Of a DNA stretch of 64,000 nt, positions 1 to 13,700 are shown piece after piece. The notes under the pieces are model-generated. The model ran no database searches and was not told the origin of the DNA. It worked only from the letters and a program-made list of their open reading frames with translations. A program made the position numbers and the translations under genes. The stretch spans positions 52,769-116,768 of the forward strand of contig JAVTVY010025384.1 in NCBI GenBank assembly GCA_036873755.1, in the 5' to 3' direction. This DNA comes from Hanleya hanleyi. Taxonomy: Eukaryota > Mollusca > Polyplacophora > Lepidopleurida > Hanleyidae. Every line of letters starts with the position of its first letter. Position 1 is the stretch's first letter.

Positions 1-527
1 TATAACACTTGCACTGAACACATGTACATACAGTGGATATCCTCTCAGTTGCACTATGTACATGTAGGTATCGTATTCGTTCACATAGGATATCCTTTCA
101 TATCCTAGTAGAGTTTCACGTTCGGACATTTACCACAGTTACGTTTACAGTCCATATTTCTTTGCATTCTTTCACCTTCACTCAACACAAACGTATAAAG
201 AGGAAATATTTTTTCTAATGGTACAACGACAACAATCAACAAAAACAACAACAGCAACAACTGGTAATGGTCGCAAAAGTTCATATATCCCATATTCAAT
301 CGCGTTCTGGCATCTCGTAATGAGTTGCTTCAGTTGAGACAAATATGTGTTTGTGGATTTGTCAAGGTTAACGCAGTCCATCCCACAACATTTCTCTGAT
401 GACCGCAACAATTCTCAAAGTAACTTGCCATAGCCACGAAATCATCAATTGGGATTGACAATTGAACGGTATTTCTTATTTGGTTTGTGACATTATAGAA
501 GACAACAATCTTTGTTCAATGCAGACG
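1..527. other. No gene recognised
   Basis: AT-rich sequence with an imperfect ACAACAACA stretch near 226-262. I see no splice-supported coding segment, and the missing first exon of the CAP gene is not evident here. Confidence 0.5.
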
Positions 528-528
528 T

Positions 529-603
529 CATCAATCACTCCTTGGGGAATGTTCATCAATCACTCCTTGGGGAATGTTCATCAATCACTCCTTGTGAAAT
601 GTT
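529..603. repeat. 25-bp tandem repeat, 3 copies
   Basis: Three consecutive copies of ATCAATCACTCCTTGGGG plus AATGTTC; the third is diverged at its end. Confidence 0.8.
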
Positions 604-769
604 GTACGCAGTACGGGACAGTAACTTTGCCTTTCATGAAGAACCTATGTCAAGATATACATTCGTACACATTCTGAAACATAGATTGCATATTCCGCCG
701 ACCACCTTCCACCGTAACACGAGTATACACAAATATTCCGGGAAGTATCCTAAGAATCTTCCGTATATA

Positions 770-1440
770 CTCGTCACATATGTATATCCGTCCGCATCTT
801 GAGACCCATGAGGTATGAAAATATGACCCATATCCCTCCTGATACTGACACACGTAACCTATGAGCATATGGTGTACATATCCATGGCCATGACAAGCAC
901 TTACGTATAAACATGTATCACATGTCCCTCCTCATACTGAAACCTGATTCTTATGAACATTTGACGCATATGCCGCAGTATTACATTTTAGCATGTGGCA
1001 CATATCGCTTCGCATACTGACACCCCTAACTAATGTGGGGCATACCCATCCGCATACTGACACTCGAAACGTACTAACATATGGCATATATACTTTGAGA
1101 CTCATAACGTGTTAACATGTGACGCATATCCCTCCGCATCTTGAAACTCGTGCATATGAATATTTGACGCATATTCCGCCTCGTCTGACACCCATAACGT
1201 ATGAATGTATGGCGCATATCCATCTAAAACGTGTGAAACATGTGGTAATTGTACCTCCACATACAGAGACCCATAACTTCAGAACATTGGAAGCATATCC
1301 CTCCGCATAATGACACCCGTAACGTATAGACAGTACGCACATATCCGTATGAATATATGGCGCCTATCCCTCCGCATACTGAGGCACGTAATGTAAAACA
1401 CGTTACTAACGCCATTTGTGGCACATATCCCTTAACGTTT
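770..1440. repeat. Degenerate tandem repeat of roughly 55-60 bp
   Basis: Recurring words GGCGCATATCC, CTCCGCATACTGACAC and CGTAACGTATGAA at irregular spacing across about 670 bases upstream of the first CAP exon. Old and strongly diverged. Confidence 0.6.
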
Positions 1441-1608
1441 GTAGGCTACACATAGCACAGTTAAATGGACAGCCGGTGAACGATGAAGCTGAGAACATTT
1501 TTGATATGCGCAATCCAGTATTCAAAAGTTATGTATTGATTTTCATAGCCAGTAGTTCAGATCAGAGATATACCGTGTTGTTGTTGTTGTTGTTGTTTAC
1601 TACACCAG

Positions 1609-1782
1609 GCGGACACATGTACACAGGAGTTCGCAGAGATGGTGGATCACACCATGTGTATCAAGGACAGTCCAAAAGTCGCCTCGTTCGGTGTCGGTCG
1701 TGAAGAGAGGAAGATCATTGTACAAGAGCACAACAAATTCCGGGCTATGGTAGATCCTCCCGCCACAGACATGCTTATGGTG
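1609..1782 (+). CDS. CAP gene exon: N-terminal region with HTMC and HNKFR motifs
   Basis: Acceptor AG at 1607-1608 follows a GTT-repeat, T-rich tract; donor is GTAAGT at 1783. The exon reads ADTCTQEFAEMVDHTMC, a region typically just before the CAP fold, then VQEHNKFRAMVDPPATDM, which is helix 1 of the CAP domain. It ends in phase 0. An in-frame ATG at 1639 exists, but coding similarity extends upstream of it, so I treat it as internal. The intron that follows contains the LINE at 1846-3309. Confidence 0.8.
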
Positions 1783-4700
1783 GTAAGTACATGTGTATAC
1801 CGTGCAGTATATAATAAAACTCGCGATCTATGCAACACCAAGGACCCTGCATGCATTACGTAATTTCAATCCATCGGAGAGTTGTCCTCTCCTGTATGAA
1901 ATAATGCATGCAGTTACAACTTTGTCGTATCGAGGTGACACGGTGGCCTTTGATTGGATGCCGGCTCACTGTAACATACGAGGCAATGAAATGGCTGATC
2001 AGCTGGCCAAAAAAGCATTGTCTTTGATCAACATCACTGTACCGGTCCCTCTGAATGTCAATGAAGTTATGGCTCGTTTGAAGCCATACTTCGTTGACAT
2101 GTGGCAGGAGGAATGGATGTATTCTAACAAAGGCCGTTTTTACCATCATCTTCAGCCTTGTGTTACAACAGGAGGCTGTGTGCCTATGTCTAGTCGTAAG
2201 GCAGATGTTCTTTTGTTCAAATTATTATCTGGGCATATTGCCGTAAATAGTGTATTGTTTAATATGAACCTGCATCCAACTGGCCTTTGTGACACCTGTA
2301 ATGTTATGGATACAGTTGAACATTATCTTTTAAACTGTACACGACATACAAGGCATAGGTATCAGTTATTTGTTGACCTCACTTTAGTTGGGGTTTTTAA
2401 TCATACTTTTGATAATATTCTAAAACCTGAAAAGAATAGGGATAAAATATTCAAAGCAGTGGTCAACTATATATTAAAAACACGTCGTTTCATGTTCAAC
2501 TAAATTAGACCATTGACATTTTAGTTATGTCATTATAAAGTAATGCACCGTATACAAATGTCCACTTGCTTGCTTGTCTTCGTGATACCATTGGAGGTCA
2601 CGGGGGTGAGTCGTGTAGGTGGACTGTAATGTATTGTCTGCTAGCTTGGCCCTGGGGTGTCAGTATTGCCTGACCTTAGGGTTGAGGGAGGGGGGATTGG
2701 CTTTATGTCACACTTGGGGTTGAGTTTAGTATGACAGTTTGATATTACTGGTCTCTAAGCTTGCACCTGGGGTGTCAGCATTGCCTGGCCCCGGGGGTTG
2801 GTTTGGTGACTAGTATGCATTTTAATTTATATTTTAATGTTATGTGTTTATAGCACATGTACTGGCCATTGGTCTGATTTGTTGAGCATGAAATTATTAT
2901 ACGTATATTTTTAACTTAATCATAGTATGATCATTGAAAGTCTTTCAAATAAGTATACATAATTATTGGCTTGTCATTTTTGACAATAATTTGTGTATAT
3001 GTTTATATCCCTTTCTTGGGTTCATATAGTATTTTATGGCCTTTTTAATCCTGATTTTATCAAAGGGTCGTTGGATTCTTAATTCCTGGTGTACATGCTC
3101 ATTATACTATATCATTGCTTCCTCTTTTCTTTATCGCCTTCCTGTGGCTAAAAATCATATTGATTGCTTATATACATATATATTTATATATAAAATCACC
3201 GCAAAGTATTTAATATATTTATTATTCATATAAGCAAACTCAATGCACAGATAGTGGCGCACATACTTTTTACAAAGTGAGCGCCATCAAAATTCAAAAT
3301 CTGTCTGTCTGCAACACCAAGGACACATGTTACCTCGAAAAATTTTTACAAGTACATTATTGAACACGTAACTCCAAAGACGCCTATTGATTTGAGGTCA
3401 ACATGTGGGGTTACAGCAAATTAAAGCTAAATTTATCCGGACTGTAGGCCTACCTTGAGTTCTGATTCACCGAATTTTTCGACACTTTACAGTTGTGTTT
3501 TCTTGTGACTCCTTATGACCGTACACCATATTGATTTTGGGACCAACAGTTTGACGATTAAGGTTACGACACCCAGTAGACGAATCTAACCTTGTCCGAA
3601 CTGTACAGTGAGTTAAGATTTACACGTGCATCCAAATAACACAAGGGTCAAGGTCACAGCACCTCATTTTGCTCATGTGAATTGTAGATCAAAAGTCTAT
3701 TCGTCCAAAAAGAAGAAATTGGCCTTGGATGGGCGATGTTAAATACGTTGGAACGTTTCGACTTCATCAATTCGTATTCTACTCATTTGGCACAATCCTT
3801 GGCATAAAGGCCCGATGAACACGTTTGAAATGCAGCAACGAGGGGTTCTCCCGACTTCATCACTGTTTGGTCGGATATTTGGTTATTTAGCATTTTAGTT
3901 TACTCAATTGTATAAAATTACTCCTCTACCGTTCTGAGGAGTTTCCACGAGAAAAAGAAAACTATGACCAGTGGGCTAAAATATATTTATATGACTTCAC
4001 GGTGGCGTTATCTGTGATTTGTGCATCTACTGTTACATATTTAGTGGTACTGCGAGAAAAATCAGCCTATACCTTGTCCGTGTATAAAATTATGAATCCA
4101 ATGAATATCAAATCGACGGAAAAGTATTGGGCACAGGTTAACCATTATGGCTATTATTCGATCAAGCCATTATCAGGTCAGGAAGGTAAGTGATGTCATC
4201 GCGTGTAGTGGAGCGAGCCTGTTAAACAGAGAAGATTGGCTATTCACATTCTTGCCTTTATCGTCTACAAGGTGTGGGATGACAAGATGGCGGCCATAGC
4301 ACAGAAGTGGGCAAAGCAATGTATTGTGGGCCATGACGCTGGCAAGTCCCGTGCCATTAGGGGTAAGATCAAAATTTCATTCTGGTCAGATTTACAAGAC
4401 AGTATACCGTATGTGACTAACTAGCGAAACACAGAATGACAAATATGACATTCGAGATGATGCCAGCATATTACATCAACAATATTTGATCAGTATAGCC
4501 CCTTTATTACTTTCAAGGTTGGTGTGCATGTCTGGATGGAGTCTACTCGTTGTGTACACCAAAATTATTCGGCTCACCCGAGTGATATCAGTGGCTGCGC
4601 TGATAGATAGACCTGTATGATCAGAGGCTCAGAATATTCCCAACAAGGGCGGCCATCAAGGAAGGCGCAAATATGAAGAGCTTCTAGTCTTGTTCTCAGA

Positions 4701-7700
4701 GTACGCAGGCTATAAACTAATTTGATGGTGAACATGCATGTTTTTACTACAGATTATGGCGTTTTTATGGGTCAGAGCGTGGCTGGGGGTTATGCCAAAT
4801 GGACGGGAGCCATTGGAGGCTGGTATGCAGAGTCGAAGCGGTATCGGTATGGTACAGACCCAGCGCCAAACAGTGACGTCACTCATTATTTACAGGTATG
4901 TTATCTTAGCATGGTAGCCCAAAAATGCATGAATGTCACGCGAATCTGTAGGAATGACGAACGAAGAATTACAAGCCTCAGATCCGTCATTCATAATCCA
5001 GCCGTCGTCCATTAGAGAATATCCGCGTCCATAATCCAAAGACCTATTCCATATTCCATATAACAGTATTAGCACCAAATTCAAAAAGACAATCATAGTA
5101 TACATAAACATAGGCTTGTTTCCTGCAAGAGATTTTCGGTCAACAGTTTTCAGTGATGCCGGCAAGACATCATGATGTTCCAAAAATATCAAATCCGTAT
5201 CGCTGATCAGTATTCTTAATGCATATTTTTATATTCGTTGTTTGCTGAACAAACACTATTTGCTGAATGTATGGCGATGTTCAGATTAAGACGAAAGGCT
5301 TATAAATATGCCTTATATATCAGGCAATCGCCATTGGTTTTAAGAAATGAGCTAAAGTTAAAAAAATGTATTGACCACACACATCGATAAACAAATTGAT
5401 GTATGTATTCCATTATGCATCAATGTGTACTAAGCGAGCGGCATGTTTGGCTCCTCTCCATTAAATCACACAATGAAGCATGAACGTGGTAGGTTCAGAT
5501 TGCTTCTATGAGAAATAATCATGTATCTTCATCGTCAGGAAGAGAACATCTTGTCGCGAAGATATTACGCATCATCAATGTCAAGGAGACGTCTTTCGCG
5601 GAGATATTACGTATTTCCAATGTGAAGGAGGGAAAATCTTGTCGCATCTACAGAGTCAAGGAGAAAACGGGTCAAGAAGAAAACCGGAAAGAAATGATTG
5701 TCTTTGTTTCCTAGATAATAGTTGCTGAGATATTCTTGCCTTAGATACGCGTTGTATGAATATCAAAATATAAACTCTACCGAACGATACGCTCTCTTTT
5801 CACGTCCCTCCAGATCTGGGAAAACTCGAGTCGGAAATGATTTATATTTACATTCCTATATTTCTGAGTCGCAAGGCGCTAATTCTGTGGGCCAAGTGGA
5901 CATTACACTGGGCATTGCACTGGACATTACACTCTGAAAATACTTTCGAACCCGCAGACTCTAACCTTTGTCAGATGGCTCAAATCTATATCAGAGCCAT
6001 AGGTCATCAAGGGCTCTCGATAGTTACTCTGCTCATTCTCTCTCTCTCACCAACAGAGGTTTTTAAATATTTAAAGAAGGCCTCATTGTACCGTGACGTA
6101 GTAAGGACGAAGACGATGAGGCTTGGAAAGCTTTCTTATAAATAAACTAAAATTACTGCGTTGCAAACGATAACTCAGATTAAAAAAGATTTTACAATCA
6201 TAACATATTTCTTCAATCTAATCATTTTACTGACATTGTGCTGATTTCGTGCGTTTTAACCATATTCCAGTTGGTACAGAACACCACAACACGGGTTGGC
6301 TGCGGTTACGCGGAGTGTAAGGACAGCACCTTTAAACATTACTTCGTGTGTAACTACGCCAAAGGGTAAGTCAATTTCTATGTATGATAACTTTCACCAT
6401 GCAGTATTTGAAGCCTTTACATCCGTTGGCGAAATTTTCCTTAATTTTTTTAATATGTCGACTTAATATCTCGAAATTTCGTCTGACTAACTTCAAGATT
6501 TCACAAAACTTATCAATCTGACCGATCAACTTTCTCTAGGAATTTTGACCTGGTTTCGCGATATTTGGATCGCCTATTCAAATCTCGGCTGATTTTGGCT
6601 TCATCGAGTATTAACGGGAATAAGTCATGGAAAACATGAATGTGCGGCACCCGTGGTTGACTGTGAGTCGGTGGTTTAACATTAAAGAGTATAGGCAGCT
6701 CGAATATACATTTTCAGCTTGTACGAAAGAAAACATTTTATTTAATATGTCGAAGACGGCAAAAGTTGCGCTGATAAATATGCTTTCCTCTTCATATTTT
6801 TCAAAGAGTCAATGTGATGGAAAATGTCTCCAGGTTCACTTTTAAAATGTCGTCGTCCTGTAATCACCCTTTCACTATGTTGAAACAAGATTACTAACCA
6901 CAGCACAGCATCCGACTGCTGCTTGATATACTGTAGCTTGATACGTTTGTTATGAGCAATGTTCATGGCAACCTGTTTCTGCAGCAAATACGAAAGATAC
7001 GAAAGCGCGGAGGCAGTTTACAATTGTAGCAACTACTAATGACACAACTGTCGCTCTAACAAAAATTGTGCCACTAGCAGTTGTCAGGTCGCCAGCTAAT
7101 GTCACAACTGCGTGTGACAATAGCAGGCGACTCTGTCACAATTATCAAAAAAGTGATAGCGAGCATGTTGACGCTTACTGTCACAACTGGGAACCAGTAA
7201 TTATTTGGGGCAAAAATATATCACACATGATGTATGACTAAATCTTTGACATACTTGCAATAGCAACTACTAATGACACAATTGTCGCAATTGGGACATT
7301 AGCTGACGACTCTGCATGCAGAGGCTCCTGCTAATGATGCAATTACGTCATTAGGCGCCGTTTCCAATTATCGTTCGCGAATGAATCGTTTATTTCGTCA
7401 AATTTTCTCGAAGTCGCGATTTTCCAAGGCGCGAGGGAATGGGTTTTTTTCTTCAAAATAAACGATTTATTCGCGATCGCTGTTCGAATGGGTTTTTTTT
7501 CTGTTGGCAATCGTTTTTCAATCGAGAAAATTCTCGCGAATAAAAAGCGATATCGCGATCCAATCGTTTTTTAATCGAGAAAATATAAGCGATTAAAAAA
7601 AACGATTGAGGATTATAGCCGAAAGTAGTACGGTAAAGTTCAGCCTGACTGACCCGCATACACGTTCGAGTTTCTATATCATAAACACTTCAGTCAGACT

Positions 7701-10700
7701 ATATAAAGTTCGATCATTTTTTCTTCTTCCTTTTCCATTCTTCTTTGCCTTTCAGTTCAGTTGGCGGTTATATAGATACGATGGGGATATTGAAAGAAAT
7801 TGAAATATATATATATATATATAGGAATAATGGTTATGCATATAATTATAACTATAATTATTATATAATTATATTTACATATATTTTGTACGGGACACAG
7901 GCCCGGATATGGTCAGATTGAGTCATTTGCAGTTGCAATTTCGTGTATTATTTTGAGTATTTCTGTGTTTTAAAGCTGGTATTATTCGTGAACGTTTTTG
8001 GCATCTGTGCGTGCTGAAATGTTGAGTTGATTCGTCAGATTTTCGCTGTTCGCGTGGTTTTTTGTCCTACGATCACCATTTTCCTTGTGTAGATAGATGG
8101 CGCTGTATTGAATATAACATTGTCATACGGGGCTTTTGAGTCTTCGAAAGCACTTAATTATTAATATATAGCGCGGGCTATTTGTAAAACTGTTCACAAC
8201 TGTCATTATTTTTTTGCTTGTTTGTTTGGTTGTGTGAATTAATCTTTTCTGGAGCTCTCTGGGTGGGAGTCTTGTTGTGTGGCTCCCTAAGTGGGAGTCT
8301 ATAAGTGCAAAACCCCACAGTATCCTGGCTTGTGGGATATTTGATGGTAGATGAATACGTATATTTTCAATAAATTGTGAAAATTAATAAATACAAAGGG
8401 TAAATATATATATAAAAGAAATGATTCAAAGAAAATAATGATATTGATTATTTTTCACAATTTGATGAAAATACACGTATTCATTCACCATCAAATATCC
8501 CACAAGCGTGGTAATTGCAGTATGGAAAACACTGAAAGTGGGCTGAACGCGATTTGCTTGGCAAGATGATCAATGTCTTGCCTTTGGCTAAAAAGGAAAC
8601 CTTGACCATGCGAAGATGTGTTTCAAAAGCCCTGTATAATTCAGGTCACGTGACTTGGTTGCTGAAGAATCAAACAACGCCCCTCACCGCGTATGATACT
8701 ATATGTGAAATGACTGCATTAATGTAAAATATGAATATAAAAGGTCTTTCTATGTCCGACAGATTTTCAAATCCCACATTTAAATCTTTAGTTTTGCGAA
8801 GAAAAAAAAACACGAAATCTTTAACCGATGATCGTACTCGGACTAGAATTTTTTTTGATTAATCCAGTAAGAGATGGAATTATATAATATTCAGTTGGTT
8901 TCTGGCTTGAGCTTCCCTTTGGAATCATTCGTAGTTCATTTATCAAAATGTAAAATTAAAATAAAAAGTATTGTACATATGCGAATCCAACCGTTATATG
9001 CGATTCAATCACCATTGTGATATGTATTTGATATAAATATGAAATCACTGCCGCAAATATTCTTATAATAAATAAAATTAACTTGATGGTGATTTTTTTA
9101 ACTTATTCACATCTCAATAGTTTAAAAACTGTACCAAAACATGAATGGATACCCTTTCCTAATGTATGTTTTACTATAACAAAATATACATATTTAATTA
9201 CCCTATTTTTCACCTTAATTAACCTAGAAATTCTCGGCTGGAGGGCTAAGCTGTTCTGTGTTATCCGCCATGCGCCCATTCACACCTCTATCGAGTCTGT
9301 GCCGTAATCATTCTGATAATGCAATCAACGACGAACTCAAATCCACTCATGACCTATACCCGGTATTTACAATAACAAGATATTGCGACTATAATCCTGT
9401 ATTGTTTATACCAAGTTGCATGAATATATGAATACATTAATACATTGTCGACTCACACGATTATTAAATAAACATGTAATTTTGTCATTTACGCTTCGCC
9501 AGAGTAAATCTGAGCGCGGACGTCACAGGAAGCATGGTACAGGTATGTGTATAGATATTTCCAGCATACGCCCTACTTCGGCTTGTAGGAGACTATAGAT
9601 CGTGAGTCATATATATTATCCGGTTATCTTACGCATTTATATAGTATAGTAATATAGGTTTTCCATCGACAAATCCGCAACCAGCATTAAATGTAGTTCC
9701 CAGTTCGCGGATAGAGCGGCGTACGACGGCAACACGGCCTATGTGTCAGATATCACTCCGCCTCACGATTCTCTCGCACCTTGAAAAAACGATTCTCTCG
9801 CGATTGAAGATTCGCGATCAAGAACAGATCGCGCATGGGTAAACGATTCAAAAACGATATCGCGAGAGAATGGTTTTTTTCAGAAAAGGTTCAATCGTTT
9901 TTTCTCATTTTTTTTCTCGATATCCTCGCGACTGATTCACGAATGATCGTTTTTCAATCGAGAAAACTGAAGAAAAATCGCGACTGAAGAAAAAACGAAT
10001 AATGGAAACGATCCCTTACCTGACAACTGCTAATAAACAATTGTGTCATTAGTAGTTGCTACAATGCTATGGGAGCCCATTGCGGCCGCCTCTACCAGGC
10101 CTGGAAGGAGTCAACATTATGCCTCCCCCCTCCCCCCCCCTCCGCCTTACCAAACTTTCTACTCTATCACCGGAATGACAAAAAAATTAGAGTAGAAACT
10201 TCGTGACTTTGTAGCTTACCATATTGTGGGCATTGTGATCCTATTTGCCTGACCCCTAGTGCAGAGGAACATGGGTAAATTCAAAATGGTGCGTATGTGG
10301 GGTACCAGAAATGTGTCATATTTTTCGTCATATTTCTTCAAAACTCTTGCTTTTCTGAATGGAAAAGTGGGTGAAAACTATTTTTGTTTCATATCAGATT
10401 ATTATTTACTAAATTATTAGGCAGTTTTTACGAAAAAATCGCACAAGTAAAAAATTCGAAAACTCCGACAAAAAAATGGATCGAAAAATGCCTTTTCAGA
10501 TAATGACGTCACTGTAACGTCATCATAACAGATATCTTGTATTTTTTACATTATCTGGTAGAGCCTGACTCAAAGGGGTCGAAAATATTGGGGGGGAGGG
10601 GCGAAATGCCCCTCCCCCAGCTGCGATGCCCTCTCCCCAACCAAATGGCCCATCCAGATAGTGTTAAATTATTCAGGCGTTCTAGAATTGTCGTCTTCTG

Positions 10701-13700
10701 GCGTTCAAGATCTTTTCGAACCTTTACATTCTTTATTTCAAACTCTGGATCTGAAGCTATTAAGAAAAACATCTTCTCGTTTCACAAATACCAATACCTA
10801 TGACGCCAGTTAATATACTCCATGACTCAACAAACCAATGGAGCTTTTCAAATGGGAGGCCTGCACAATGGGACCAGAAGATAAAGGAAGATACAGGAAG
10901 TGGTAATGACAGAATCTGATTGGATGGAGGGTATAATGTGCACGTCTCCCATAGTTTTCAAAAGTTCAGATCAACCCATCAGCAGTGTTATATCTAGAAT
11001 ATCTTCAATGACCTTTTCTGGAATTATTTTCCATCAGCTTTGCTAATCGAAAAGCCCATCCATACACGGCCGGTAATCGGTGCGACGCATGCCCAGGGAC
11101 CTGCAAGAATGGATTATGTGGTAAGTATACAATTTGTTAGCCGATGACCATTGGGACAGCTATTTTATTGATGGGCATAAATTGATTACCTCCCCATTAT
11201 TTCGAGTATGAAGACAGGTGGGATACCATTTTGTCTTTGAGACCATTGAGTTTCTTGACTAGAATTTTGCAAGATCAAATTATATTCCTCTGTCACCTTT
11301 TCATCAGTCTACTCATCCTACCTCATATCAATTCGCTGGATTTTGGGGTACTTGAAAATGATATTGAGTGCGTCATTAGTCGTCAGGCGGTTAGCACATG
11401 TTCACCCAGAATAAAATATTCATTTCTAAAGGACTTGATTGATCAGTTGATTGTAAAGAATTAATATTACCAACTCGAACAAATAATTCCGCTAAGTTAT
11501 TATTACATGGACATCATTTGCAGACTTTGGATAAGTTAGCGTTTTGGCCATCCGCGTTTCGCATAGACATTAGGTGTATTATTAAACAATCAAGCCTAAG
11601 GTTTGCTGATCTTTGGATTGGGGCTATCAGGATGTAGACTGAAATCTTCGAAAATGTCCAAATAAAATCCTCGCCGGATTCGCCAAGATTGTTCATGTTT
11701 GTGTTCACGTATACGGTTGATTTGGTTGAGGAACATTTTTGTTTCACGAATTGATAGACTGCGGGGGGAAACTATGTCGTAATGGCGGAAAACTGGATGT
11801 GTCAACGTGTACATGCGAGTGTCGGGCAATCATGGTCGGATCTACCTGTGACAAAGGTAACAACTCCATTCTTATTTACAGGCTTATCATTCTCCTCACA
11901 TCAGATTGTGTACATGTGTCTGTTACTGAGAGGGTAAGAGATTAGGCTACAGTTCCCACCCGCGGAACTAAGATGTTTAGAGCAAATATTATATTTTTCA
12001 GCAATGGAGATATTGCAGCAAAACACACAATGATCGGATGACAGGAGATTGATTTGCTTCTGTATACCTTATAATTTCGCTGTGGAAACATCAGAACCAG
12101 GGTTAATTTTTGTTATTATATATACTTATGTACGTTATTTATATCAATTTTCCCACCTCTTGCATATCGCTTCAAAGGTATAATTTCATTCTTCAACCAC
12201 CTGGCTGCATTTGCTGGAACTATTTCCCAGTATGTCTTACTGGTTATCTCCCCTGTATTAAATGCTCTAAGCTGACGTTTACAACTGTATAATATTTTTC
12301 CTTTCAAAACCGTTGAGTGTGATAGAAAGTAATTATTTTGAGCAAGTAATTGATTGGATCCACTAACCAAGAAAAATTCGTCCAAAAAAAAAAAAAAAAA
12401 ACCCCACAAATTCTCCGATGGACGCCCTTCCGAATTCACCCATAATGCTTGCAGTTCGGGTGATACCTGGATGTAAAGCCTCGAGATGACCTTTACACTG
12501 CGAGAGCTCGCTGTCGTACCAAAATATAAATTACGACACGAGGATATTATTCAACTCTTTATTCCTTCATGCAGTTGACTTTTTGGTTGCATTAATAGAG
12601 AATATCTTATGTACTATTCCTTCAAGTTCAATGTCCTGATGAAGATAAATGGTTTTGTGGGAAGACGTTGACTGCGCAGCATTGTCAGAAGTTCCCGGAG
12701 ACCAAGTTCGCGTGCCCTTACATGTGTGGTATATGTAAAAGAGCCGGTAAGTTTATCGAGTGCCCAGGTAAATCATGGAATGCTCAGGTTAATCGGTAAG
12801 TTCATGGAGCGAACATCTGAATCTTATCCAACTATGCACGAACAATCTCCATGGTTACTGCATGACAGATACATCATCAGTTGTATATGTATGGATACAG
12901 CACAGGTAGATGTGAGAATTCACTGTGCGGAGTGGAATGATGCCTTGTATTTGTAGTTGAGAATAGAATCAATATATAACGTCGGCCAATTTCCAAAATC
13001 GTATATATTTACTTTCCAAGTTTATGGGATGTCGTAAACAATATTAGCCCTGTAAGTCCCGGAGATAAGAATTGTTGGAATTATTCCTGGGTTACGGAAC
13101 ATTTGAGGGCAAATGTAGCATAAACCGTGAATGTACACTGATGGTACAGGACGGGTGTGACCCAGTAGGCCATTACTTTAATATATTCGATGGTTAAATA
13201 GTAAATATTACACCATCGGTAGTACCATTGTGGGTATATAAAAACCGAAACATCAATTGAAATCTATCTTTGAATAAAACATCTTTGGAGTTGGTAATTA
13301 AGTCCAATTAAGTTGAGCCCACTTGGGTAGTCCGCTCGACCATCCTGTGTGTCAATCTTAGATACGGTACAATTGTTTGAACCATCTAAAAATGTAACAA
13401 ACACTATACCCTCTTACTCTGTTATCCGTGATAGATGTTTGATGGTATTTGTGATAGAGAATGACCGTATCTTGCTCGACCTTAGAAATGGTGACCAGGT
13501 AGGGGTGTAGAACTATATGTTTATCTTGCTCGACCTTAGAAATTGTGACCAGGTAGGGGTGTAGAACTATATGTTTATCTTGCTCGACCCTAGAAATGGT
13601 GACCAGGTAGGGGTGTAGAACTATATGTTTATCTTGCTCGACCTTAGAAATGGTGACCAGGTAGGGGTGTAGAACTATATGTTTATCTCTGATGTGCGGC

